DNA from: Clostridiales bacterium
Lineage (GTDB): Bacteria; Bacillota; Clostridia; Oscillospirales; Butyricicoccaceae
Assembly (NCBI GenBank): GCA_019420045.1
Contig: JAHZHY010000250.1
Location: forward strand, 5,836 to 12,630
DNA: 6,795 bases
Direction of reading: 5' to 3'
In this document: positions 1 through 5,535 of the stretch, one piece after another
How positions within the stretch are numbered: position 1 is the first letter of the stretch
How the letters are laid out: every line of letters begins with the position of its first letter
The notes under the pieces: model-generated
Databases searched by the model: none
Told to the model about the DNA's origin: nothing
What the model saw: the letters and a program-made list of their open reading frames with translations, nothing else
Position numbers and translations under genes: made by a program

Positions 1-1799
1 AACAAGGTGGGGGTCTTGGCCTTGTCGGCATACTTCAGGGGGGAGTTGTTCCACATCCGGTCCATGTTGGTCCAGGGATCGGCCATCATGGCGGACAGGT
101 TGTGGTAGTAGCCGATGTCGGTGGTCAGGCACTTGCTCAGGTAGTTGGAGATGGAACGCTGAGAAGCCACCGCTGCAAACCGGTCGGTGTGGCCCACGAT
201 CCAGTTGGCCATAAAGCCGCCGTAGGAGCCGCCGGCCATGCCCACACGCTTCTGGTCGATCTGGGGAACCATCTCCAGCACCTTGTCGGTGAACTCCATC
301 AGGTCATTGTAGTCCCAGACGCCATAGTGCTCGCCGCGGATATTGGCAAAGTCGTTGCCCTTGCCGTCGCCGCCGCGGGGGTTGCAATAGAAGACGAAAT
401 AGCCTTCGTTGGCCCAGAACTGCATCTCATGGAAGAAGGTCTCGCCGTAAACCGCCTTGGGGCCGCCATGGACATTGAGGATGGCAGGATACTTCTTGGA
501 AGGATCGTAATCCACCGGCTCCAGAATCCAGCCGTCGATGTCCACACCGTCCTTGTCGGTGAAGTGCATATACTTGGGTTCCACCACGCTGTGGCTCTCA
601 AGGAATTCCTTGTTGAAGCAGGTCAGGCAGTTTTCCTCGCCGCCTTCCTTGCAGCAATAGATCTCCTGCAGGCCATTACAGCGCATACCCACATAGTAGA
701 AGGTATCTCCCACCTTCTGGAAGCAATCCACGCTGCCGTGGACATCGGGAGAAACGGTCTTGACCTGACCCTTTTCATCCAGCTTGCGGATGACGGAGTT
801 GAAGCCCACGGTCTCCAGGAAGTAGAAGCCGTCCTTTTCGCCCTTGTTGGTGGCGCCGCCGCCATAGCGGCAGTCGCTGCCCACGCTGGAACCCAGGCTG
901 GTGTCCAGGTCGGCAAGCTGTGTCATCTTGCCGGTGTTTACATCCACATTGAAGAAGATGGGGTTTTCGTTGGAGCCATAGCGCTCGCCGGTGGTGGCGG
1001 CCATGAGGATGTGATCGCCCACGAAATCGGCGGCCTGGACCCGGTACTTGCCGCCCAGATCCATTTCACGGCTCTCGCCGGTCTTCAGATCATACACAAA
1101 CATGCGGCTGATCTGATCGTCCATCCACTGATAGTCGCTGCCATAGTAGAGAGCCAGGCCCAGCTCCTTGTTGTATTTCAGGCCGGTGACCTGCATATAG
1201 GGGCCGGTGATGGCCTTCTGCTCGTTCTTGCAGATGTCGCAGAGATAGACCCGGCCGCGCTTTTTGTTGACAATACCCTTGCCGTTGAACCAGAAGGGCA
1301 GCTCATCGAAGATCTCGTAATCCTTTTCTTCCTGGATCTTCTGGAGCATTTCTTCCTTCTCGGCCCCTTCCAGGCCTTCGGTGGTCAGGGCATAGTTGTC
1401 ATACTGGCCGATGCACAGGAATTTGCCGTCGCCCAGCACGATCAGGTTGGAAGCGGGGAAGGGCAGAGCAAAATACTCCTCGGCTTCGCCGCCCTGGATG
1501 GAGATCTTGTTGAAGACTGTGTAATGGATGCCTTCGTCGGCCTTGGCCTTGTATTTTCCGGTGCGGTCGCCGGGGAAGAGGATATGCTCTTCATCCAGCC
1601 AGTACAGGCTCTTTTCTGCGCCGCCGCTGGTCAGCTTGCGCACTTTGCCATTTTCCAGCAGGTGGATGTGGGACACATACTTGTTGGCCTTCACCTGGGC
1701 CTGTGTGACCACAAAGGCCAGCTTCTCGCCGCTGGGGGAAGCCTGCAGCTGGGACAGCATTTTCACCTGACTGAAATCGTCGATCTGAATCCGTTCCAT
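1..1799 (-). CDS. S9-family prolyl oligopeptidase-type serine peptidase (C-terminus cut by window edge)
   Basis: Likely a cytosolic dipeptidyl/acylaminoacyl-type peptidase that trims short peptides. The 599 visible residues show the two-domain S9 layout: an N-terminal beta-propeller-like region (about 1-400, beginning MERIQIDDFSQVKMLSQLQ) and an alpha/beta-hydrolase domain from about 420. In the latter, HGGP is at 444-447 (oxyanion-hole region), an NPRGGDGKG stretch follows, and the nucleophile elbow GGSYGGF has the catalytic serine at residue 525. Known members run to roughly 650-680 residues, with the catalytic Asp and His in the last part, so both should lie just beyond the left edge and cannot be checked. 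There is no signal peptide. The ATG at 1797-1799 is chosen because translation from it gives the family N-terminus and an AAGGAGG lies 10 nt upstream; the nearby ATG at 1804-1806 is in another frame. The gene has its own promoter and does not seem to be co-transcribed with the hydrolase upstream. Family assignment is firm; exact substrate is not known. Confidence 0.93.
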   Translation of the reverse strand, partial: MERIQIDDFSQVKMLSQLQASPSGEKLAFVVTQAQVKANKYVSHIHLLENGKVRKLTSGGAEKSLYWLDEEHILFPGDRTGKYKAKADEGIHYTVFNKISIQGGEAEEYFALPFPASNLIVLGDGKFLCIGQYDNYALTTEGLEGAEKEEMLQKIQEEKDYEIFDELPFWFNGKGIVNKKRGRVYLCDICKNEQKAITGPYMQVTGLKYNKELGLALYYGSDYQWMDDQISRMFVYDLKTGESREMDLGGKYRVQAADFVGDHILMAATTGERYGSNENPIFFNVDVNTGKMTQLADLDTSLGSSVGSDCRYGGGATNKGEKDGFYFLETVGFNSVIRKLDEKGQVKTVSPDVHGSVDCFQKVGDTFYYVGMRCNGLQEIYCCKEGGEENCLTCFNKEFLESHSVVEPKYMHFTDKDGVDIDGWILEPVDYDPSKKYPAILNVHGGPKAVYGETFFHEMQFWANEGYFVFYCNPRGGDGKGNDFANIRGEHYGVWDYNDLMEFTDKVLEMVPQIDQKRVGMAGGSYGGFMANWIVGHTDRFAAVASQRSISNYLSKCLTTDIGYYHNLSAMMADPWTNMDRMWNNSPLKYADKAKTPTL

Positions 1800-1809
1800 G
1801 GATCATCGT

Positions 1810-1816
1810 CCTCCTT
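1810..1816 (-). promoter_or_regulatory. Ribosome binding site of the S9 peptidase
   Basis: On the minus strand this reads AAGGAGG, a near-complete match to the 16S rRNA tail. It sits 10 nt before the ATG at 1799 and only 3 nt before the out-of-frame ATG at 1806. The spacing supports the in-frame start. Confidence 0.85.
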
Positions 1817-1831
1817 CACAAAAATCGGTGT

Positions 1832-1850
1832 GATTTTACCGCTGTTGTCT
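1832..1850 (+). repeat. Degenerate third copy of the intergenic repeat core
   Basis: This stretch begins GATTTTAC and ends TTGTCT, resembling the core of the two exact 25-bp repeats at 1885 and 2098 (GATTTTAC, TGCC, TTGTCA) with one extra base and a few changes. It lies just downstream of the -10 box of the S9 peptidase promoter, so together with the copy at 1885 it brackets that promoter. The similarity is short and may be chance. Confidence 0.35.
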
Positions 1851-1857
1851 GTACACT

Positions 1858-1886
1858 ATTATACCTTTCTCTTTTGCCAAAGACAA
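1858..1886 (-). promoter_or_regulatory. Sigma-A-type promoter for the S9 peptidase
   Basis: The minus strand has TTGTCT (1881-1886; four of six consensus bases) as -35, a 17-nt spacer, and a perfect TATAAT (1858-1863) as -10. The start of transcription would fall near 1851, giving a leader of about 50 nt before the ATG. The -35 box overlaps one arm of the inverted repeat 1882-1889/1901-1908, so a protein bound there could affect initiation; that last point is inference. Confidence 0.75.
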
Positions 1887-1909
1887 GGCGGGATTTTACT
1901 GCCTTGTCA
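1885..1909 (+). repeat. 25-bp direct repeat, copy next to the S9 promoter
   Basis: Identical over 25 bases to 2098-2122 (core GCGGGATTTTACTGCC). In this copy the flank makes an 8-bp inverted repeat, GACAAGGC (1882-1889) with GCCTTGTC (1901-1908), around an 11-nt centre. It touches the -35 box of the S9 peptidase promoter. It may be an operator-like site or one end of a duplicated segment; the sequence does not decide between them. Confidence 0.8.
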
Positions 1910-1968
1910 CAAACTGCCCAAAAACCTGTCATGCAAAAAGAGATGGTTTGTCCTGCCTTTATTGATTT

Positions 1969-2001
1969 GCAAAAAGCCGCGACCTGTGCGTGGCTTTTTG
2001 C
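1969..2001 (-). terminator. Second terminator-like hairpin between the hydrolase and the peptidase
   Basis: GCAAAAAGCC (1969-1978) pairs perfectly with GGCTTTTTGC (1992-2001), and the stem can be extended by about three further pairs including one G-U, leaving a 7-nt loop. The U-rich part sits within the 3' arm on either strand, as in some clostridial terminators, but no clean U-run follows. It could back up the stronger terminator at 2058-2085 or act in either direction. Confidence 0.45.
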
Positions 2002-2017
2002 ACTTCTCAAGGGGCCA

Positions 2018-2038
2018 GTGTGCGCCGAAGGCGTGCAC
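2018..2038. repeat. GC-rich inverted repeat (9-bp stem, 3-nt loop)
   Basis: GTGTGCGCC (2018-2026) pairs with GGCGTGCAC (2030-2038) around GAA when read as RNA of the plus strand, with two G-U wobbles. No U-run follows, so it is not called a terminator. Role unknown. Confidence 0.35.
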
Positions 2039-2057
2039 GCAAACCCTTGCAAAATCT

Positions 2058-2085
2058 CGAAAAAGCGGCTTCTGCCGCTTTTTCG
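2058..2085 (-). terminator. Intrinsic terminator of the beta-lactamase-fold hydrolase gene
   Basis: A perfect 12-bp stem, CGAAAAAGCGGC (2058-2069) with GCCGCTTTTTCG (2074-2085), closes a 4-nt loop. It begins 23 nt after the hydrolase stop codon on the minus strand and has five U in the 3' arm followed by a short U-rich stretch. Being symmetrical it could work on both strands. It separates the hydrolase from the S9 peptidase transcript. Confidence 0.75.
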
Positions 2086-2097
2086 AAACACTGAGAG

Positions 2098-2122
2098 AAG
2101 GCGGGATTTTACTGCCTTGTCA
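2098..2122 (+). repeat. 25-bp direct repeat, copy spanning the hydrolase stop codon
   Basis: Identical over 25 bases to 1885-1909, offset by 213 bp. This copy contains the last codons and the TAA stop of the hydrolase gene (stop at 2109-2111). The two copies enclose the terminator and both hairpins, so recombination between them would remove all three and keep the hydrolase reading frame intact. Confidence 0.8.
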
Positions 2123-3503
2123 GAATGCGTCCGCCGGTGCGCACGCCCCAGACCCCTCTGCCCTCTTCCCGGAGAAGCAGGATATCGCTTTGGGAGAACT
2201 CCCCAGGCAGGATGATCAGATCGTGCCCGGCCATGATGAACTCCCGTTCCTTGCCGCCCATGGTCAGATGGAGATCCCCATTTTCCCAGGTGAAGGTGAC
2301 CTCGTTGCCCTCGGCGCAGGCAAACTTGCCCAGGCAGCTCTTCTTTTCCTCTTCGCTCCAGGCGGCATCCTGCCAGTTTTTCATGGGTGCAGGCACAGCA
2401 GCGCCAGTGACCCAGCGGAGGGCTTCCTCTGCCACACGGCTGACCGGCACGCCGCTGGTGTTGCACAGCACGATGACACCGGCTTCCAACTCAGGAGACC
2501 AGGCAAAATGGCTGGAAATGCCGGTCATGCTGCCGCCATGGCCCACCATGCGCACTCCTTCCAGCTCACTCATGGCCATGCCGTAGCCATACCACTGGCC
2601 GTAGCGGTAATGCTGCCGGGGCTTCATCATCTCCCGGATGCCGTAGGGGCTGAGCAGGCGGCCATGCTCCCCTTTGCCCTCGTTGAGGTACATCTGCACA
2701 TATTTTTTCATGTTGCCCAGGCTGGCCTTGACGGCGCCGCCGCCCATGAGCACAAAGGCGTTGTCATAGTAATCCCGGCACCACTGACGCTTGCCGTCTT
2801 TGTGGAAATAGAGCTTGGTGCTGTTGGGGTCCTGAGCCGGGGCGATAAACAGGCCGGTGGCCCGATCCATCCCCAGAGGGGCGAACACATTCTTTTCCAG
2901 ATAGTCCTGGAAGGAATTTTCCCCGCCATAGCGGCGGATGATCTCAGACAGCAGGCCGTAGCTGTCGTTGCTGTAGCTCATATATTCCCCGGGCAGACCG
3001 GTGCGGGCTTCTTCTTCGTCCAAACCCTTGCACACCCGGCGGCAGCCCTCCATGGCCAGGCCCGGATGGGGGCCGATCTCGGCTTTGCCGTCCTGCCAGA
3101 TGCCCATTGACCGGGCCACCTCTTCCACCAGCATCCGCCGCTTGGGAAGAAATCCCCCGGCGTGGCTGAGCAGATGGGCCACCGTCACCGGCTGGGCGGC
3201 GTGGGCGTTCTGGAACTCCGGCAGATACCGGCTCACCGGCCCCCCAAGGTCGATGACTCCCTTCTCCGCCAGCTGCATGATGCTCAGGGCCGTAAAGGAC
3301 TTGGAAACCGACGCCAGGCCAAAAATCGTATTTTCGTCAATGGGCGTCTGATTTTCCGCATCCCGGAAGCCAAAAAATTTCTGATACAAGGTCACATTTT
3401 TGTCGACGACCGCCACTGCCAGACCGGCAGCCTCATAATGGGCCATCATCTTTTCAATCCACTGTTCCAGAGGGCGGATGCCCTCCATGGTGCCTTTGTT
3501 CAA
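2109..3503 (-). CDS. Class C beta-lactamase-fold serine hydrolase (PBP-like peptidase/esterase family)
   Basis: A 464-residue member of the serine beta-lactamase/penicillin-binding fold, which acts through a serine acyl-enzyme. Numbered from the TTG start, the motifs are complete: SVSK at 65-68 (nucleophile serine and lysine), YSN at 177-179, and HGG at 322-324 in place of the KTG triad. HLLSHAGG near 110-117 is the usual conserved segment of this family. Residues from about 375 form a small extra C-terminal domain with alternating beta-like segments, as in many beta-lactamase-related hydrolases. No signal peptide or membrane segment is visible, so a cytosolic peptidase, amidase or esterase is more likely than a secreted beta-lactamase; substrate unknown. 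The start is TTG at 3501-3503 because an AAAGGAG lies 8 nt upstream; the ATG at 3488 is too far from it, and the GTG at 3545 lies one base after the proposed -10 box, upstream of the likely transcript start. It has its own promoter and terminator. Confidence 0.9.
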   Translation of the reverse strand: MNKGTMEGIRPLEQWIEKMMAHYEAAGLAVAVVDKNVTLYQKFFGFRDAENQTPIDENTIFGLASVSKSFTALSIMQLAEKGVIDLGGPVSRYLPEFQNAHAAQPVTVAHLLSHAGGFLPKRRMLVEEVARSMGIWQDGKAEIGPHPGLAMEGCRRVCKGLDEEEARTGLPGEYMSYSNDSYGLLSEIIRRYGGENSFQDYLEKNVFAPLGMDRATGLFIAPAQDPNSTKLYFHKDGKRQWCRDYYDNAFVLMGGGAVKASLGNMKKYVQMYLNEGKGEHGRLLSPYGIREMMKPRQHYRYGQWYGYGMAMSELEGVRMVGHGGSMTGISSHFAWSPELEAGVIVLCNTSGVPVSRVAEEALRWVTGAAVPAPMKNWQDAAWSEEEKKSCLGKFACAEGNEVTFTWENGDLHLTMGGKEREFIMAGHDLIILPGEFSQSDILLLREEGRGVWGVRTGGRILTRQ

Positions 3504-3511
3504 CTGAAAAA

Positions 3512-3518
3512 CTCCTTT
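3512..3518 (-). promoter_or_regulatory. Ribosome binding site that fixes a TTG start
   Basis: The minus strand reads AAAGGAG here, 8 nt before TTG at 3503 and 23 nt before the first in-frame ATG at 3488. The spacing picks the TTG. No comparable site precedes the upstream GTG at 3545. Confidence 0.75.
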
Positions 3519-3545
3519 CCCTAGGCCGGGGCCTTTTCTGTCCAC

Positions 3546-3574
3546 ATTGTATCACGAAAGAGGCCCTCTGTGGG
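3546..3574 (-). promoter_or_regulatory. Extended -10 promoter for the beta-lactamase-fold hydrolase
   Basis: The minus strand has TGATACAAT (3546-3554), an extended -10 with TACAAT one base off consensus. The hexamer 17 nt upstream, CCCACA (3569-3574), matches only three of six -35 bases, consistent with an extended -10 promoter. Transcription would begin near 3539, leaving about 35 nt of leader before the TTG start. Confidence 0.55.
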
Positions 3575-3627
3575 ATTTTTTCTGCAAAACTTCTTGGACG
3601 CAAAGAAAAAGCAAATGGTTTTTTCCG

Positions 3628-3641
3628 AAACCGAAAAAAGC
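3628..3641 (+). repeat. 14-bp direct repeat, copy 1 (AAACCGAAAAAAGC)
   Basis: Repeated exactly at 3657-3670, offset by 29 bp. It lies at the edge of the A-rich, low-complexity stretch between the MATE gene and the hydrolase gene. Probably part of the same simple-sequence region. Confidence 0.6.
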
Positions 3642-3656
3642 GAGTGGGTTTTTTTA

Positions 3657-3670
3657 AAACCGAAAAAAGC
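3657..3670 (+). repeat. 14-bp direct repeat, copy 2 (AAACCGAAAAAAGC)
   Basis: Exact copy of 3628-3641, immediately before the hexamer-periodic tract. Confidence 0.6.
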
Positions 3671-3671
3671 C

Positions 3672-3780
3672 AAAGAAAAGGAAAAGGCAAAGGCAAAAAC
3701 AAAAACGAAGACAAAAACAAAGACGAAGAAAAAAGAGAGGGTGAGGGTGAAGAAAAAGAAAAAGACGAGGGCGGGAAAAG
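3672..3780 (+). repeat. Purine-rich tract with 6-nt period
   Basis: About 18 degenerate hexamers, nearly all purine on the plus strand. Cytosines occur at exactly 6-nt steps at 3688, 3694, 3700, 3706, 3712, 3718 and 3724, each ending an A-rich unit such as AAAGGC, AAAAAC or GAAGAC. The phase continues through GGGTGA twice (3739-3750) and AGAAAA twice (3751-3762). The base composition stands out sharply from the GC-rich surroundings. Read as protein it gives Lys-X dipeptides on one strand and Phe-Val on the other, neither convincing. On the minus strand, the direction of both flanking genes, the RNA would be U/C-rich and poor in G. Confidence 0.75.
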
Positions 3781-3835
3781 GGCTTTGCACCCACCCCCTG
3801 TCCATTCCTTTTCTTTCTTCTTTTTTCAGGCTGGC

Positions 3836-3871
3836 AAAAAAATCTCCCAGGACGAAAAACACGCCTGGGAG
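3836..3871 (-). terminator. Intrinsic terminator of the MATE transporter gene
   Basis: On the minus strand CTCCCAGG (3864-3871) pairs with CCTGGGAG (3844-3851) around a 12-nt loop, then A and seven T (3836-3842) follow. The stem begins 66 nt after the MATE stop codon. This is a standard rho-independent terminator in the correct orientation. Confidence 0.85.
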
Positions 3872-3897
3872 GGAGTATACTGATAGCATGGACCGGA

Positions 3898-3927
3898 GCC
3901 TTCCCAGCGGGAGCCATGGGAAAAGGC
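3898..3927. repeat. Inverted repeat just after the MATE stop codon
   Basis: GCC and TTCCCA (3898-3906) pair with TGGGAA and GGC (3917-3922, 3925-3927), with a two-base bulge and a 10-nt loop. It lies 10 nt after the MATE stop, before the true terminator, and has no U-run. It could be an mRNA 3'-end stabilising hairpin; that role is a guess. Confidence 0.35.
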
Positions 3928-3937
3928 CCGTAAGAAC

Positions 3938-5275
3938 TCAGAACAGCCGGCCTTTTTTCCCCAGATGCCGGTAATAGAGCAGGCACAGGGCGATCTGCAC
4001 CAGGGAAGAGGCGGGGGTTCCCAGCCCCACATGGAACAGAGTGGCCCCTGGGAGGGCGCTCATGAGATAAACCACCGGGATACGCACACAGAACGCGCCG
4101 ATGACACCTTGGAGCATGACGAACACCGTTTTGCCGCAGCCGTTGAAAAAGCCCACAAAGCAGAAGAGGATGGCGGTGAGCAGACAGTCGATGGCGTAGG
4201 CTTTCAGGTAGGAGTGGGCGGCCAATATGACCCCTGTCTCCCGGGAAAAGAGCGCAGCCAGCCCGTCGCCGAAGAAGAGGGCCAAAGCCCCCATCACAGC
4301 CCCGGAGAAAAGGGCCATGCGGATGCCGTAGGAAAGGGCCTTGCGGCTGCGGTCCTGCAATCCTGCCCCGTTGTTCTGGGCCACAAAGGCGGAGATCGAC
4401 TGCATGAAGGCCGAGGCCGTGAGCATGAGAAAGACGCAGACCTTTTCGGCCACGCCCACTGCCGCCGATTCCACCACGCCCATGCCGTTGACCACGATCT
4501 GGATGAAGAGGAAGGAAAAATGCACCAGCACATCCTGCAAAGCGATGGGAATACCCACTTTCAGGATGGGAAGCAGGCAATCTTTGAAAAAGCGCACATG
4601 AGAAAGGGAAAAGGCAAAAGGCAGGCCCCGCTTCCAGATGACCGCAAGAGAAATGAGCACGCTGAGGGCCTGGGCCGCTACGGTAGCGATGGCGGCGCCC
4701 TTGGCCCCCATCCCCAGCCCGGCCACCAGGAACAGGTCTCCCGCAATGTTGAACAGGCAGGCCACTGCCACGGTGAACAGCGGCGGTCTGGAATCCCCCA
4801 GTCCCCGGAAAATGGCTCCCAATACATTATAGAAAACGATGAACACCATGCCGATGCCGCACACCCGGATATAATCCTGGGTGGGGCCGAAGGCCTCCTG
4901 GGGGGCATGGACCAGGCGAGTGAGCACCTCACTGCCGGGCACCATCACCGCTGTGCCCACAAGAGCCACCAGAGCAAAAAGCACAATGCTGGTGCCCACG
5001 CCCCGGGCGGCCTTCTCCTTTTCCCCGGCTCCCATGCACCGGGCCACAAACACCGTCACGCCCATGGTCAGCCCCACCACCAGCATAGTGGCGGTGTTGA
5101 ACAGCTGGCTTCCCGAGGCCACGCCGGACTGATCCCCGGTGCCTGCAAACTGACCCACAATGATCAGATCGGCGGCGCCGTACATGGCCTGGAGAAACAG
5201 GGCCAGAAAGACCGGCACGGCAAAGGTGAGCAGGGAGCGGAAAATGCTCCCTTTTGTCAGGCTGTGTTCTTTCAT
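3938..5275 (-). CDS. MATE-family efflux transporter
   Basis: A 445-residue inner-membrane antiporter of the multidrug and toxic compound extrusion family, expected to export cationic drugs, metabolites or dyes in exchange for Na+ or H+. The length and hydrophobic profile fit the usual twelve helices in two six-helix halves (about 10-215 and 235-435). Family signatures seen are the N-terminal TFAVPVFLALFLQAMYGAADLIIVG-type helix-1/2 region (residues 17-41), GLGDSRPP (158-165), FNIAGDLFLV (175-184), and the second-half counterpart FNGCGKTVFVMLQG (377-390). The ATG at 5273-5275 has AAGGAG 8 nt upstream (5284-5289). The gene is monocistronic: own promoter at 5401-5429, own terminator at 3836-3871. 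A terminator-like hairpin lies in its leader, so expression may be controlled by attenuation. The subfamily (NorM or DinF-like) and the substrate cannot be told from the sequence. Confidence 0.95.
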   Translation of the reverse strand: MKEHSLTKGSIFRSLLTFAVPVFLALFLQAMYGAADLIIVGQFAGTGDQSGVASGSQLFNTATMLVVGLTMGVTVFVARCMGAGEKEKAARGVGTSIVLFALVALVGTAVMVPGSEVLTRLVHAPQEAFGPTQDYIRVCGIGMVFIVFYNVLGAIFRGLGDSRPPLFTVAVACLFNIAGDLFLVAGLGMGAKGAAIATVAAQALSVLISLAVIWKRGLPFAFSLSHVRFFKDCLLPILKVGIPIALQDVLVHFSFLFIQIVVNGMGVVESAAVGVAEKVCVFLMLTASAFMQSISAFVAQNNGAGLQDRSRKALSYGIRMALFSGAVMGALALFFGDGLAALFSRETGVILAAHSYLKAYAIDCLLTAILFCFVGFFNGCGKTVFVMLQGVIGAFCVRIPVVYLMSALPGATLFHVGLGTPASSLVQIALCLLYYRHLGKKGRLF

Positions 5276-5349
5276 TCTTTCTTCTCCTTCCCTGCAAGCG
5301 CTCCTGATATCAAAAAAGCCGGATAAGAAAACGGGAACTCTCCCGCCAT
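5272..5349 (-). CDS. Possible 25-residue leader ORF overlapping the MATE start (ATGA)
   Basis: An ATG at 5347-5349 opens a frame of 25 codons (MAGEFPFSYPAFLISGALAG, then KEKKE) whose TGA overlaps the MATE ATG as ATGA. The frame runs through the 3' arm and U-run of the leader terminator hairpin, so a ribosome on it would disturb that structure. Against it: no good Shine-Dalgarno site is visible, and so short a frame can arise by chance. It is listed because its position is suggestive, not because the protein is recognised. Confidence 0.2.
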   Translation of the reverse strand: MAGEFPFSYPAFLISGALAGKEKKE

Positions 5350-5359
5350 CTTATCCGGC
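5312..5359 (-). terminator. Leader terminator/attenuator upstream of the MATE gene
   Basis: On the minus strand GCCGGATAAG (5350-5359) pairs perfectly with CTTATCCGGC (5318-5327). Inside, CGGGA (5341-5345) pairs with TCCCG (5332-5336) around a 4-nt loop, and TTTTTT (5312-5317) follows the stem. It lies between the MATE promoter and its start codon, with the U-run 36 nt before the ATG. The opposite strand has no U-run, so it does not serve sigK. A terminator placed inside a leader normally means conditional read-through. I do not recognise a known riboswitch class in the sequence 5' of it (about 5360-5394). Confidence 0.7.
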
Positions 5360-5400
5360 CATCCCTTTGTTTCGGGGCTTGCCCTCCGATGTATAAATAT

Positions 5401-5429
5401 ATGTTAGCATGCCCTTTTTTCCTTGTCAA
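5401..5429 (-). promoter_or_regulatory. Sigma-A-type promoter for the MATE gene
   Basis: The minus strand has a perfect TTGACA (5424-5429), a 17-nt spacer and TAACAT (5401-5406), preceded by TGC as an extended -10. Transcription should start near 5394, giving a leader of about 120 nt. The promoter lies in the divergent region shared with sigK. Confidence 0.7.
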
Positions 5430-5519
5430 CCGCCGCCCTTTCCTCCTTTATGGAAGGTTTTCCCCTGGACTTGCAACAGACAAGACCCGGGGGAATATCC
5501 TGCTACTACGGAACTTGTT

Positions 5520-5525
5520 GGGAGG
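5520..5525 (+). promoter_or_regulatory. Ribosome binding site of sigK
   Basis: GGGAGG lies 10 nt before the ATG at 5536 and only 1 nt before the in-frame ATG at 5527, which is too close to be used. It decides in favour of 5536. In the remaining sequence upstream of sigK (5430-5519) I see no convincing SigE- or SigA-type promoter. Confidence 0.75.
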
Positions 5526-5535
5526 AATGTTTGCT

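Noticed and set aside
102..3110. A 1002-codon open frame on the plus strand across two minus-strand genes
   Set aside because: It runs antisense to the S9 peptidase and the hydrolase, both of which have full family motifs, and crosses their promoter, terminator and repeats. Its protein is low-quality (Leu, Ala, His, Val rich) without recognisable motifs. It is a by-product of GC-rich codon use.
3521..3889. Phe/Val-rich 122-residue frame on the minus strand in the gap between the MATE gene and the hydrolase
   Set aside because: No ribosome binding site before its ATG, it crosses the MATE terminator and the hydrolase promoter, and the hydrophobic run is the complement of the purine tract.
3570..3974. 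Lys-rich 134-residue frame (repeated KA, KE, KT) on the plus strand, starting GTG
   Set aside because: An AGAGG lies 6 nt before the GTG, but the frame is made by the purine repeat, reads through the MATE terminator and into the MATE 3' end, and has no fold-like features. Treated as a consequence of the low-complexity tract.
3965..5326. A 453-codon open frame on the plus strand over the MATE gene
   Set aside because: Antisense to a clear MATE transporter. The His, Gly and Glu-rich translation is what the reverse complement of a hydrophobic protein gives, and no ribosome binding site was seen.
5360..5394. Faint likeness of the MATE leader (AGGGCAAGCC, then GAAA and GGGA) to the c-di-GMP-I riboswitch
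   Set aside because: The leader is too short, and the paired regions and the GACGCAAAGCC-type segment of that class are missing. The match is a few scattered bases.
5476..5485. ACAGACAAGA upstream of sigK as a SpoIIID-like site
   Set aside because: It matches about eight of ten positions of the Bacillus motif as I recall it, which is common by chance, and no SigE-type promoter could be found beside it.
5389..5535. N-terminal extension of SigK from an ATG at 5389
   Set aside because: It would add 49 residues not found in the family, it overlaps the MATE promoter, and GGGAGG with good spacing plus the pro-sequence length favour the ATG at 5536.
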